From: CAZSLZ01 sp964607865
Lineage (GTDB): Bacteria; Vulcanimicrobiota; JAJTBE01; CAZSLZ01
NCBI GenBank assembly: GCA_964607865.1
Contig: CAZSLZ010000044.1
Span: 1-20,753 of the forward strand
Reading direction: 5' to 3'
Length of the DNA: 20,753 nucleotides
The notes under the pieces are model-generated. The model saw only the letters and a list, made by a program, of their open reading frames with translations. It was not told where the DNA came from and did no database searches. Of the stretch, positions 6,843-15,367 are shown in pieces. The translations under genes and the position numbers were made by a program. Position 1 is the stretch's first letter, and every line of letters begins with the position of its first letter.

Positions 6843-7037
6843 ATGCAGTGCTTTGATTGTGGAAAATCAGGAAAAAATCTTATTGAATATGTGGACGGCC
6901 GCAAAACCGTGTATCTGTGTTCTTTATGCAAGGCTGAACGTGAATGGAGGGAAAACCCCAAGGTACTTTTATCCGATATGAAAAAAGAAAAACCACCGGG
7001 GATATGGGAAAAGATCAAAAACTTCTTTAAGCGGTAG
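6843..7037 (+). CDS. Small zinc-ribbon protein
   Basis: A 64-residue protein with two CxxC pairs (Cys3/Cys6 and Cys26/Cys29) in a zinc-ribbon arrangement (CFDCGKSG ... YLCSLCKAE). A charged stretch follows, then a basic amphipathic C-terminal helix (GIWEKIKNFFKR). I do not recognise a named family. The N-terminus recalls zinc ribbons of McsA-type or nucleic-acid-binding small proteins, but that is only resemblance. ATG at 6843 follows the suhB stop by one base, with AAGGA 11 bases upstream. A TTG at 6834 is also in frame but sits only two bases from the AAGGA. The tight linkage suggests co-translation with suhB. It is followed 68 bases later by the S41 gene, perhaps in the same operon. Confidence 0.75.
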   Translation: MQCFDCGKSGKNLIEYVDGRKTVYLCSLCKAEREWRENPKVLLSDMKKEKPPGIWEKIKNFFKR

Positions 7038-7105
7038 CCTTTTTGCCATAAAGGGATATTCTCTTATTTAAAGAATTCAGAATAAAATTTTATCAGGAGA
7101 AAGTT

Positions 7106-8410
7106 ATGAAAAAAAGAATTTCCCCGTTTTCGATAAGCCTAATAATTTTGTTTGGCCTGATTATTTTAAGCCCGGCTTGGGCTTACCAGGACAATTACCA
7201 GAATTTTCTATCGGGCAGGGAGAGCTTGGGGTTTGAACCCGGCGCCCGTTTTAATAATGAAGTTTACTGGTATATTAAAAACAAATATCCCGGAGAAGTA
7301 AGCAATTCCACAATTTTTTCCGGCTCAAAAACCGAGCTGAAAAGACTGTTAAAAGCTGCCAGCCAGGATACCTCTGCTCTTGATGCCATGACTGCAGACA
7401 GCCATATTTTAAAAACCTTTATTGATACCTATCAGGGAAAGGTCCCCCGAGGCCTGGCAATTTACGCCTGCGCAGTAGGTATGGTAAAAAGTTTGAAGGA
7501 CCCCGAATGCGATATTATCCTGCCCTCCCAGTCCAAAGATCCCCGGCGTGATATGATTCCCGAAGGTTACGGTGGAATAGGGGTTCTTATTGAAGAAAGA
7601 AACGGAGAAGTAATAATAATTCATCCTTTCAAGGATGGCCCCGGCAAACAGGCCGGCCTGGGCCACGGTGACCGGATTCTGGCAGTGGATGGACAGAGCG
7701 TAAAAAATATTGACCTGGATACAGTTTTAAACAAGTTAAGGGGCAAAGTGGGTTCAACCGTTAAACTAAAACTGAAAAGAAATGGAAATGTTATTGAAAA
7801 GACTGTTCCCCGGCAGGATATAACCCTGAACCCGGTTTACGCAGGGATAGCTTCTAACGGCGTGGGGTTTGTAAAAATTGTCTATTTCGGTGAAAATTAC
7901 CCCGCAGCTACCTATGAAGCAATAAACAAATTTCAGGAACGAGGGATAAAAAACTGGGTTCTGGACCTCCGGGACAACGCAGGCGGAGCTTTGAACAATT
8001 TCATCATTGCTTCAAGCATGTTTGTTCCCCCCAAACAACCCATCATGTTTATTCAATATAAAGACAAGGAAAAAAAGTTTGAATCGGTTGCCAAACGGAA
8101 TGTTCTGGCGCCCAGCGCGGTTATAGTAAATGAATACACCACGGGTTCGGCAGAAGCCCTTGCCGAGGTTTTAAGAGAATACAAGGGAGTAAGGATTTAC
8201 GGACAGACCACCATGGGCAATTCTGCAGTTTCCGAGTTTTTTAAACTTTCTGGAGGCGCCACCCTTAAATTGACCGTGGGAGAAATGGTAACGGGAAAAA
8301 GAAACAAACTTCATAAACAGGGAGTAAAACCCGATGTGGTAATTCCCAATGCCAATGAACCCGCTAACTTTTTACCCGTCTTGAATAAAGTTGTAAAAAC
8401 AGTAAAATAA
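7106..8410 (+). CDS. Secreted PDZ-S41 (C-terminal processing) peptidase homologue, probably inactive
   Basis: A 434-residue exported protein. Residues 1-26 are a Sec signal peptide (basic start, hydrophobic core, SPAWA-Y cleavage region). Residues ~30-150 are an N-terminal domain, ~155-237 a PDZ domain (GGIGVLIEE ... AGLGHGDRILAVDG) and ~240-415 the S41 fold (WVLDLRDNAGG, LKLT, KQGVKPDVVIP). In active CtpA/Prc enzymes the nucleophile lies in SASASE, the Lys lies 25 residues later in GKG, and a Gln follows at +4. Here the aligned residues are Gly347 (TTGSAE), Asn372 (TTMGNSAVS) and Ser376. All three active-site positions are changed while the fold motifs are intact and the frame is open. Ser348 is one place off the nucleophile position. 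I infer a binding or scaffold role through the PDZ domain rather than proteolysis. Start ATG with AGGAGA upstream. Confidence 0.9.
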   Translation: MKKRISPFSISLIILFGLIILSPAWAYQDNYQNFLSGRESLGFEPGARFNNEVYWYIKNKYPGEVSNSTIFSGSKTELKRLLKAASQDTSALDAMTADSHILKTFIDTYQGKVPRGLAIYACAVGMVKSLKDPECDIILPSQSKDPRRDMIPEGYGGIGVLIEERNGEVIIIHPFKDGPGKQAGLGHGDRILAVDGQSVKNIDLDTVLNKLRGKVGSTVKLKLKRNGNVIEKTVPRQDITLNPVYAGIASNGVGFVKIVYFGENYPAATYEAINKFQERGIKNWVLDLRDNAGGALNNFIIASSMFVPPKQPIMFIQYKDKEKKFESVAKRNVLAPSAVIVNEYTTGSAEALAEVLREYKGVRIYGQTTMGNSAVSEFFKLSGGATLKLTVGEMVTGKRNKLHKQGVKPDVVIPNANEPANFLPVLNKVVKTVK

Positions 8411-8434
8411 GTTGGAAATTAATCCCAAATTTCA

Positions 8435-8610
8435 TCATGCGAGGATTCACAGAAACTGTGGCAATCTCAGTTTAGATCGGGTTGGTTCTATACCCACTTA
8501 CCTTGCGTCTGTGAGCGGCTGAATTTTTGCCGGGTAAAAAAAGCTACATTGCGAACATTATGTTCCCCAATTCTTAATTGGGCACGTCGCTGGCACTTCT
8601 CGCGATGACG
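8435..8610 (+). repeat. Full copy of the dispersed composite element (reference copy)
   Basis: 176 bp starting TCATGCGAGG and ending CTCGCGATGACG, near-inverted ends matching GTCATYGCGAG. Internal hairpins are CACAG-AAA-CTGTG (8448-8460), the palindrome GAACATTATGTTC (8553-8565) and CCCAATT-CTT-AATTGGG (8566-8582). The core contains CAATCTCAGTTTAGATC and ACCCACTTACC. It fills most of the S41-accA space. No ORF is conserved with the other copies. Confidence 0.88.
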
Positions 8611-8629
8611 AAATTAGAATTTTCAACTT

Positions 8630-8663
8630 AAAAAAAAGAAACTGCCCTAAAAAGGCAGCTTCT
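8630..8663 (-). terminator. Intrinsic terminator of accA
   Basis: On the minus strand AGAAGCTGCC pairs with GGCAGTTTCT (plus-strand arms 8654-8663 and 8637-8646, one mismatch) and is followed by a run of seven T. It lies 18 bases after the accA stop. Confidence 0.88.
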
Positions 8664-8681
8664 TAATTTAAACTTTTCGGT

Positions 8682-9644
8682 TTATTTCTTCTTTTTATCC
8701 TCGGTGAAAATTCCGATTTTTCTATATTTATCATATCTCTGTTTTTTCAACTTACTCACCGATAATTTTTCCAACTTGCTGATATTGTTAACGATACAAT
8801 CCTTCACAGCTTCATAGGCAGTTTTGGGGTCTTTATGCACTCCGCCCAGGGGCTCGGGAATTATTTCGTCAATCAATTCTCTCTCTTTTAGAATCTCGGC
8901 GGTAAGGCCCAGTTTATTGGCAGCTTCCGATGCCTTGGAGGCGTCCCGCCACAGAATCGAAGCGCAACCCTCGGGAGAGATAACTGAATAAATAGAATTC
9001 TCCATAATTGCAATGTGGTCGCCGCTGGCTATGGCCAATGCCCCGCCGGATCCGCCTTCACCGACTATTACCACAAGAATGGGTACATCCACGGCCAGCA
9101 TTAGAAGAATGTTTTTAGAAATTGCATCATACTGGCCTCTTTCCTCAGCTTCAAGGCCGGGATAGGCGCCGGGGGTATCAATGAAACATACTACGGGAAT
9201 TCCAAATTTATTGGCAAGTTCCACCAGCCGGCCAGCTTTTCTGAAGCCGTCGGGGCTTACCATGCCAAAATTACGCCGCAGGTTTTCCTTGGTTTCCTTG
9301 CCTTTCTGATGCCCCATAACCATATAGGTTTTACCACCCAGGCCTGCAAGTCCGCCCACCAGGGCTTCATCATCAGAGTAATAACGATCGCCGTGAAGTT
9401 CAAAGAAATCGTCAAAAATAGATTCTATGTAATCCAGGGTGGTCAGCCTTTTGGGATGACGGGCCATGGAAACCCGGTCCCAGGGTGACAGATTTTTATA
9501 AATATCCTTTTTAAGGTCTTTTGCTTTTTTCTCCAGGGCCTTGATCTCTTTGGAAAGATCGATTTTCTCCGAATCGTTAACTTTTTTTAACTCGGAAATT
9601 TTATCTTCCAGCTCCAATAGCGGTTTTTCAACATCAAGTATCAT
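8682..9644 (-). CDS. accA: Acetyl-CoA carboxylase carboxyltransferase subunit alpha
   Basis: A 320-residue alpha subunit of the carboxyltransferase half of acetyl-CoA carboxylase. With AccD it transfers CO2 from carboxybiotin to acetyl-CoA, giving malonyl-CoA for fatty-acid synthesis. Residues 1-50 form the usual Lys/Glu-rich helical start. The crotonase-fold core follows with HGDRYYSDDEALVGG (84-98), FGMVSPDGFRKAGRL, CFIDTPGAYPG and the oxyanion loop GEGGSGGA (195-202), then SPEGCASILWRD. The C-terminus ends in a short run of Lys. The start ATG has GGAG 8 bases upstream. It follows accD by 39 bases, and a terminator lies after it, so accDA is a two-gene operon. The biotin carboxylase and carrier genes (accC, accB) are not in the window. 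All family motifs are intact. Confidence 0.97.
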   Translation of the reverse strand: MILDVEKPLLELEDKISELKKVNDSEKIDLSKEIKALEKKAKDLKKDIYKNLSPWDRVSMARHPKRLTTLDYIESIFDDFFELHGDRYYSDDEALVGGLAGLGGKTYMVMGHQKGKETKENLRRNFGMVSPDGFRKAGRLVELANKFGIPVVCFIDTPGAYPGLEAEERGQYDAISKNILLMLAVDVPILVVIVGEGGSGGALAIASGDHIAIMENSIYSVISPEGCASILWRDASKASEAANKLGLTAEILKERELIDEIIPEPLGGVHKDPKTAYEAVKDCIVNNISKLEKLSVSKLKKQRYDKYRKIGIFTEDKKKK

Positions 9645-9683
9645 ATCGCTGTCTCCTATCCTGATAGATTTTATATTTAAAAA

Positions 9684-10559
9684 TTACTTCTTTCTGGTTT
9701 TGCCGGGGTCCATCATGTCTAGAACCCTGGTCAGGGTTTTCTTCAGGTTTCTGCGCGGGACAACCTGATCAATAAAACCGTGCTTCAAATAAAATTCTGC
9801 GGTTTGAAAATCCGGGGGAAGTTTCTGCCGGATTGTCTGTTCGATTACCCTTCTGCCTGTAAAGCCTATGATGGCTCCCGGTTCGGCGAGAATTACATCG
9901 CCAACAGCGGCAAAACTTGCAGCCACACCCGCGGTGGTGGGGTCAGTCATGACCACAATGTAAGGGACTTTCTTCTCTGCCAGCAGGTTCACAGCTGCAT
10001 TGGTTTTGCAAAGCTGCAGCAGTGAATAAACCCCTTCCTGCATCCGGGCTCCGCCGGAGGAAGTAATGACTATGCAGGGAATTTTTTTCTCTGCTGCATG
10101 TTCCATAAGCCTGGTTATTTTTTCACCCACAACCGAACCCATTGAACCGCCCCGGAAAAAGAATTCCATAATAGCCAGAGCTACATCGTGGTCTTCAATC
10201 TTTCCGGTTCCTGTAAGAACTGCATCGTTCAGGCCGGTTTTAATCTGGTCCTTTTCCAGTTTTCCCTGGTATTCTTCGCCGAAATCCAGGGGGTCGCCGG
10301 GTTTTACTTCATCGAACAGCTCCTTGAAGGAACCGGGTTCGGTAAGTAAATTCATGCGCTCAAAACTGGACATCTTATGATGATGGCCGCATTTGTCGCA
10401 TACTTTCAATTTTTCTTCGAAAACCTTACGATATATGGGGGTTTCGCACTTCTTACATTTTACCCATAAGTCGCTGGGGGTTTTGGTTGAAGGCCGGGCG
10501 TCGGCTCCTTCTTCAACCTTGGGTTTGTTTACCAATATTTTATCCAAAAAAGAACTCAT
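9684..10559 (-). CDS. accD: Acetyl-CoA carboxylase carboxyltransferase subunit beta
   Basis: A 291-residue beta subunit that pairs with AccA in an alpha2-beta2 carboxyltransferase. The N-terminal four-Cys zinc ribbon is complete (Cys35, Cys38, Cys54, Cys57, in WVKCKKC ... VCDKCGHHHKM). The crotonase-fold core shows MEFFFRGGSMGSVVGEK, the SSGGARMQEG loop (167-176) and DPTTAGVAASFA (206-217). Many homologues carry PTTGGV at the latter site; the Gly-to-Ala change is conservative. Start ATG follows GAGG by 6 bases. Length is normal. It is the first gene of the accDA pair. A terminator upstream separates it from the amidase gene, so it should have its own promoter, which I could not identify confidently in the 175-base space. 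Confidence 0.97.
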   Translation of the reverse strand: MSSFLDKILVNKPKVEEGADARPSTKTPSDLWVKCKKCETPIYRKVFEEKLKVCDKCGHHHKMSSFERMNLLTEPGSFKELFDEVKPGDPLDFGEEYQGKLEKDQIKTGLNDAVLTGTGKIEDHDVALAIMEFFFRGGSMGSVVGEKITRLMEHAAEKKIPCIVITSSGGARMQEGVYSLLQLCKTNAAVNLLAEKKVPYIVVMTDPTTAGVAASFAAVGDVILAEPGAIIGFTGRRVIEQTIRQKLPPDFQTAEFYLKHGFIDQVVPRRNLKKTLTRVLDMMDPGKTRKK

Positions 10560-10686
10560 ATTTCACCTCTTGGAGATAATAATTTCCATTTAAAAATTTA
10601 TTGTTTATTCAATAAACTGGGTTGAAACCCTTTTTTAGATAACTAACCTGTAAAAAACAAGGTCTGCCTTAAAATGTGGCTTAATA

Positions 10687-10715
10687 AAAAGACGGCTTAA
10701 GAAGCCGTTTTTTTT
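10687..10715 (-). terminator. Bidirectional-looking terminator after the amidase gene
   Basis: ACGGCTT (10692-10698) pairs with AAGCCGT (10702-10708), with a 3-base loop. The flanks are an A-rich run on the left (giving CTTTTTATT on the minus strand) and eight T on the right. It lies about 25 bases past the amidase stop and upstream of accD on the same strand, so it should end the amidase transcript. Confidence 0.85.
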
Positions 10716-10734
10716 GTCAGGGGGTTCAGTAAAA

Positions 10735-12762
10735 TTATTCGCCGGCCTTGATTCCTTTCTGTACAAGATTTTTATTATACAAAAAGTAATTAACTGATTT
10801 TGCCATTTGAAAGGCGATTTTCTGCCTGGATCTGGGGCTTGCCAGGATTTTTATGTCATCCTTGTTGGACATGAAAGCTACTTCCACCAACACCGAAGGA
10901 ACTTTGGAATGATTAAGGACATAGAACTGATCCTTGAACAGCCCCTTGTCTATGGTGCCTATATTGGCGCCCAGGCAGCCTTTCAGGGCCTGCGCCAGGG
11001 GTTTGTCGGATGACTTGAACCAATGATAGGAAGAGCCTTTTTTATCGGCTTTGGTAGAGGCGTTGCAGTGGATGCTTATAAACAGTGATGCATTGTTTTT
11101 ATTTGCCACATCGGAACGGGCCTGAAGCTCGTCTTTATCCGGCGAACCCGGATAGGTTACATCCCTGTCCTTATATCGGGTCAGGATAACCCGCCAGCCT
11201 TTCTGGGAAAGAGCTTTTGCCAGTTTCAGGGAAATATCCAGGTTAATATCCTTTTCCTTGAAACCAAATTTACAGGCGCCGGGATCTGAACCGCCGTGGC
11301 CCGGATCTATTACTACCAGGGGAGAATTCTTTCCGCCGGGTATGATTATCTCTGAAGAACCCTGTAAGGGAGAAGACTGGTTTTGGGCAATGGTATCCGG
11401 AGAACCCAGTAAAAGGGCAAAAGCGGAACCTTTCTGATCCTCGGGAGGGCCGATCATAAACCTGGTATGGGGCTCCAGTTCAAACCTGAAACGGGTGATA
11501 TTTATACCGTCTGGTTTATAATTAAATACAGTACAGTTTTTAACCAGTTTTGAGCCTGTCCGGTTTAAATTAATACCCTGCCCGATAGTGGCAAAGGGAA
11601 CATCAATATAGAGAATACCTTCGTCGGGTGAATAACTCCAGTAATATTGAACCATATCAGAAGTGTTGAATTGCAGATGAAGCTGATTGTCTGACGGGGT
11701 TACATCCACAGATTTGATGGCCTGTTCCTCGACACCCCAGGCATAAACTATATTGGGTTTCATTCTGACCACTACCTGGCTGTCAAAACTGGTGGGAATT
11801 ATCTCGCCTTTCCAGTGTGGTGGAAACTGCAGGGTAACATACAGGTTTTCGGCATCAACCTTGTTGTTAACCCTTACTTCCACGCCTTCCACATTAAATT
11901 TATCTATCATGTTCTGAGTATAACCCGCTCTGGGAAAGGTTAACCTTATGGCAGGCGGGGAAGCCTGATATTTAACCTTGTAGGGAATATCGGTAACTGC
12001 TGAAAGAACCAGGTCTATAGTGTTCTCATCCTCTGCATTGCGGGCAGCTATGCTGACCGCTGGCCTTAACAGGGTTAAATTTTTCTCTTTCTGATGCAAT
12101 AGTTCCAGGTTCATGAGCCCGGCCAGAGATTTCAAAGGGATATACGCTGAACTGAAATTTTTATGGGCAGCCAGGGGCACCATTATTTGGTCATCGCCCA
12201 CGGTGGCGTGGTTTTTGAATACTTCCCAGTTAATTGAACCGTTTTTCATATAAATGAACAACTTGTTGGAATATGAAAACCAGGAGTAGGTTATACCCAT
12301 GTCATGAAACAACCTTTTAAAAACGGGGTCGGTTATGCAGACATAAGGTTCACCTTCAATAAAAGCCACCGGGTTGACCTTGAATTTATAAAGTTGATCC
12401 CGGTATTTCAATGCATAATCTTTTACCATCCCCTTCCGGGTAGCTTCTGGTTCAAGCCCGGGCAGGGGGGTACTCACCGGTTGTTTTGCCCTGTCTTTCT
12501 GAATTTCCGTTTTTATTTCTTCGGGTTTCTGTGTAGGTTCAGAAGAATCGGAAACTTTCTTTTTTTCTTTCTGTTTGTTTTCTGGTTTGTCTTCGTCTTT
12601 GTCGGAAATGGGAGTCAGATCGAAATTCTCTCCTTCGCTGATTTCCGGTACGCTGGTTCCTGGGCCTGTTTCAGCCATTACGGGGACAGAAATATAAAAA
12701 AGAGAAACGAAAATAAATATGGTAAGAATAATGGATAAAAATGGTTTAGAAAACCGTGACAT
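10735..12762 (-). CDS. Secreted N-acetylmuramoyl-L-alanine amidase with copper-amine-oxidase-N-like and AMIN-like regions
   Basis: A 675-residue cell-wall hydrolase that cleaves the amide bond between muramic acid and the stem peptide. Residues 1-30 are a signal peptide (hydrophobic core ~9-27, PVMAE). Residues ~45-100 are a Lys/Glu/Pro-rich linker. Residues ~125-235 resemble the copper-amine-oxidase N-terminal domain, a probable wall-binding module and not an oxidase. Residues ~245-450 are beta-rich and AMIN-like. The amidase_3 catalytic domain covers ~480-665: DPGHGGSDPG (His489), FKEKDIN (Glu503) and SIHCNA (His565) as zinc ligands, and VEVAFMSN (Glu627) as catalytic base. All are present. 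An in-frame GTG at 12769-12771 overlaps the GGAG Shine-Dalgarno, so ATG at 12760-12762, 8 bases after GGAG, is the start. It is monocistronic, with a terminator after it. Likely role: cell separation or peptidoglycan turnover. Confidence 0.94.
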   Translation of the reverse strand: MSRFSKPFLSIILTIFIFVSLFYISVPVMAETGPGTSVPEISEGENFDLTPISDKDEDKPENKQKEKKKVSDSSEPTQKPEEIKTEIQKDRAKQPVSTPLPGLEPEATRKGMVKDYALKYRDQLYKFKVNPVAFIEGEPYVCITDPVFKRLFHDMGITYSWFSYSNKLFIYMKNGSINWEVFKNHATVGDDQIMVPLAAHKNFSSAYIPLKSLAGLMNLELLHQKEKNLTLLRPAVSIAARNAEDENTIDLVLSAVTDIPYKVKYQASPPAIRLTFPRAGYTQNMIDKFNVEGVEVRVNNKVDAENLYVTLQFPPHWKGEIIPTSFDSQVVVRMKPNIVYAWGVEEQAIKSVDVTPSDNQLHLQFNTSDMVQYYWSYSPDEGILYIDVPFATIGQGINLNRTGSKLVKNCTVFNYKPDGINITRFRFELEPHTRFMIGPPEDQKGSAFALLLGSPDTIAQNQSSPLQGSSEIIIPGGKNSPLVVIDPGHGGSDPGACKFGFKEKDINLDISLKLAKALSQKGWRVILTRYKDRDVTYPGSPDKDELQARSDVANKNNASLFISIHCNASTKADKKGSSYHWFKSSDKPLAQALKGCLGANIGTIDKGLFKDQFYVLNHSKVPSVLVEVAFMSNKDDIKILASPRSRQKIAFQMAKSVNYFLYNKNLVQKGIKAGE

Positions 12763-13042
12763 ATGAATCACTCCGGATTTTTATTGGCCAATAAGGTGTT
12801 TTTATATCATGTTTTATTTATTATTAGAACCGGGATAAAATTTCCCTTTTTTATTCCGATGGTTTAAGTCAATTATTATTCTTTCTTAAATCGACTCTGT
12901 TATTATCGTTTTTTTTGATTAGCTGTTATCCGTATGGGAGGTTGAAGGCAACAATCTATTCATTATAAGCCTGGCTGAAGAAAAATGGCCAGATCGAATC
13001 TGCAATATCTACGCTCAATTAAGAAGGTGAAAGATCTATGTG
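12763..13042. other. Intergenic region upstream of the amidase gene
   Basis: Apart from the amidase ribbon of GGAG just before its start, I see AT-rich sequence with no recognisable gene, RNA or strong promoter. The part after 12940 has no repeat match to elsewhere in the window until the composite-element fragment begins at 13043. Confidence 0.6.
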
Positions 13043-13113
13043 CTGGCTCACCCAGGGTATTTGGGTTGGGAACCAACCTGATCTAAACTGAGATTGCCAC
13101 GGTTTCTTAAAGG
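13043..13113 (-). repeat. Left-half fragment of the dispersed composite element
   Basis: The reverse complement reads CCTTTAAGAAACCGTGG, then CAATCTCAGTTTAGATC, AGGTTGGTTCC and TACCCTGGGTGAGCCAG. It matches the left half and core of the full copies. The terminal hairpin is partly lost and the right half is missing. It ends three bases from the methyltransferase stop codon. Confidence 0.8.
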
Positions 13114-13116
13114 GTA

Positions 13117-15367
13117 TTATTGCCTGTTTTCCTCTATTATTCTTACCTGCAATTCATCCAGGCCATAAATTCTGTAGATTATCCGGTCAATATCTTTTTC
13201 CAGATTAAGAATTTCTGCGTTATTTCCAGGTGTTTTCATTATTTGCCAAGCTTTATTGTCAATTTCCCTCATTGTTTCTGAATCAGGAATGCTCACGGGA
13301 ATCCGGGCAAGAGAATTGGTAAAATATTCGTAAATCCTGCCTTTTTTCTTGCCAGCTTTCCTGTACCAGTAATTAATCAGTCTGGAATTGAGAAAAGCCA
13401 GGAGATAGTGATATGAAATTCTGTTTTTCCATTCAGGTTTTATGACAATTGCCCTCACATCGCCTCCGTCATTGAAGTAACCGGTATTATCAATAGCAAA
13501 ACGGTTATGAGATGCCCGGTAGGGGACCAGAATTTTGGGGATTTGAGAAAACAGCCCGGTATTCTGTGGAATGCTGATGGCATACCATTTTCGTTTCCCC
13601 GTCCTTACTCTCTGGCGTTTCTCAAGCCTGGAGCGAAATTGAGACAAATATTTCTTTGCATTGGGGTAATCGTTGATATTGTGCTCGTCGGTCAGAAAAA
13701 GAATGAATTTCTGTTCATGTTCAATAGCCCATTTCCTTATTTGTCTGTTTTTTATATTGGGTTTCAATAATTCCGTTTCCAGGCTCCATTTTTCAGCTTG
13801 TTTGCCGGTTATCACAAAGGCTTCAGACAAGCCGGTTTCCTGGCCCTGCCCGATTTGGCAAATACCCTGCAGTTGCTGCTCAAAGGCTGAATATTCGCCG
13901 GGGTATTTTTTCAACTGTCCGGAGTTTATATCTCCCAGGGGCAGAATTGCCCGGCCATCTTTCACCAGAAAGTCGAGAATATTATTTTCGTCCCCCAGAA
14001 TCCATTTTCCAGCGCCCAGGCTGGCGGGCTTAATTTCAGTTTTTTTACTGCCACAACCGCAATTTTTAATGTCATCCAGGTATCTTTGTAAATTAAAGGT
14101 TCCGCATTTTTTTTCAAAATTTCCAGGAAAAAAAACAGAAATTTTATTATTACCTTTCTTCTTTTTTATGAGCCTGAAAATCAGAGGATCGATATTAACT
14201 GAAGTATTATCAAGGGCCTGAAACACAGGTTTTTCCCCAAAAAAGACCAACTCCTCTATTGATGTCTGCAATAGAATATATTCTCTCAATTTATCGGCGA
14301 ACTCGTTTTCTGTCCAATATGAAGGCGCAATATAAGAAATCTCCCCACCGGGTTTCAGGGACTGAATTCCGCCCATGATAAAATAATAATAAATATCAGA
14401 TTGGCTTCGAAAATGTTTTTTAAACAGATTATGGTTTTTAAGTTGATGATGATAACCGGTTTTGGTTTTGCCCTTTCCGCCCCCGCCAATACTGAAATAT
14501 GGCGGGTTGCCTGCCACCAGATCATATTTGCACTTTTCACCTTCAACCAGTTTTATAAAATCGCCGGTGATTATATTATTCAGTTCATAATTTGCCGGTA
14601 ATTCCAGTTTTATCTTTATCAAATGCCGTGCCAAATCTGCAGTTGCGGGGTTGATTTCTATGCCGCTTATGTGGGAAAGAAGTTGAAATGTTGAAAAATA
14701 AGTTTTTTTCAAGGAATAATCCACAATCTTGTTTCTATTAGAATCTATCATTTTTTCCAGTTTTTTATAAAAATAGCCAAGCTGATCCAGAGCTTCAAGT
14801 AAAAACGCGCCCCAACCACAGGCGGGGTCCAGTATTTTCAGTTTTAAAACCGGGCCCAGCAACTCATTCAAATTTATTTTTTCTGTCTTCTCCACCTGGC
14901 CGTTAATTTTTTTGTAGATCAACTTTAGTTTTTTACCCAGGGTTGTTTTCATCATATAATCAACCACTGGGTGGGGAGTATAAAAAACCCCCCGGTTTTT
15001 TCGAGTTTTCTTCNNNNNNNNNNTCTACTTCCTCAATAGGCTTTTTTATATAGTCGAAAGCGCCTGCTTCCAATCCCCCTGTTTTGCAGAAATCCGTCAA
15101 CATTTTTCGGGTTGGAGCATCAAGTTTAACTGAAGGATGTGGAAAATTTGAAAAGCCTGGCGGAAAGAGCTGAAGCTGGGGCTGTTGAATATTCATATGA
15201 GAAATTCGGGAGTAATTAAAATTCAGAAAGAAAGCCAATAGTAAATGCTCGGTTTCTTCCAATGATATTTCGTTTTTTAAATCCAGAACGATTGAATTTA
15301 TGGTTTTGAATATATCTTTTGCCATAATTTGCCAGACTTTTTCGAATAAAAAAGATTTTAATGCCAA
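13117..15367 (-). CDS. Eco57I/TaqI-type N6-adenine DNA methyltransferase, interrupted by a 10-N gap
   Basis: One gene of about 745 residues read across a 10-N gap. Before the gap is a helical N-terminal region (~114 residues). After it, in the other apparent frame, comes TRKNRGVFYTPHPVVDYMM, the conserved entry to the methylase domain. LDPACGWGAFLLEAL follows (SAM-binding motif I, ~14815-14835), then VAGNPPYFSI (catalytic NPPY, 14497-14508). The C-terminal ~350 residues form a target-recognition region of the TaqI-like type (PKILVPYRASHNRFAID, ISYHYLLAFLNSRLINYWY). It should methylate adenine in a specific DNA sequence. No PD-(D/E)XK nuclease is visible; the N-terminus is too short for one and no neighbour encodes one, so it looks like an orphan methylase. 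TTG at 15367 is the longest start and ATG at 15325 an alternative; neither has a good Shine-Dalgarno. Its Lys/Asn/Ile-rich, AT-rich coding suggests transfer. Confidence 0.85.
15014..15023. other. Assembly gap (10 N) inside the methyltransferase gene
   Basis: Codon phase on the two sides requires the real gap to be a multiple of three, including zero. With zero missing bases the join reads PIEEVEKKTRKNRGVFYTP, a plausible protein sequence. The apparent frameshift is therefore very likely an artefact of the placeholder length. Confidence 0.85.

Noticed and set aside
10619..10638. GGGT-TGAA-ACCC followed by six T, upstream of accD, as a terminator
   Set aside because: A 4-bp stem is too weak, and it points to the plus strand, where no gene precedes it.
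12304..12738. 144-codon plus-strand ORF opposite the amidase gene
   Set aside because: It is the antisense shadow of the signal peptide and Lys/Glu-rich linker, is Phe-rich as expected from that, and has no ribosome binding site.
14960..15013. C-terminus ENSKKPGGFLYSPPSG of a separate small protein
   Set aside because: This is the wrong frame after the 10-N gap. The other frame reads the conserved GVFYTP motif of the methyltransferase.
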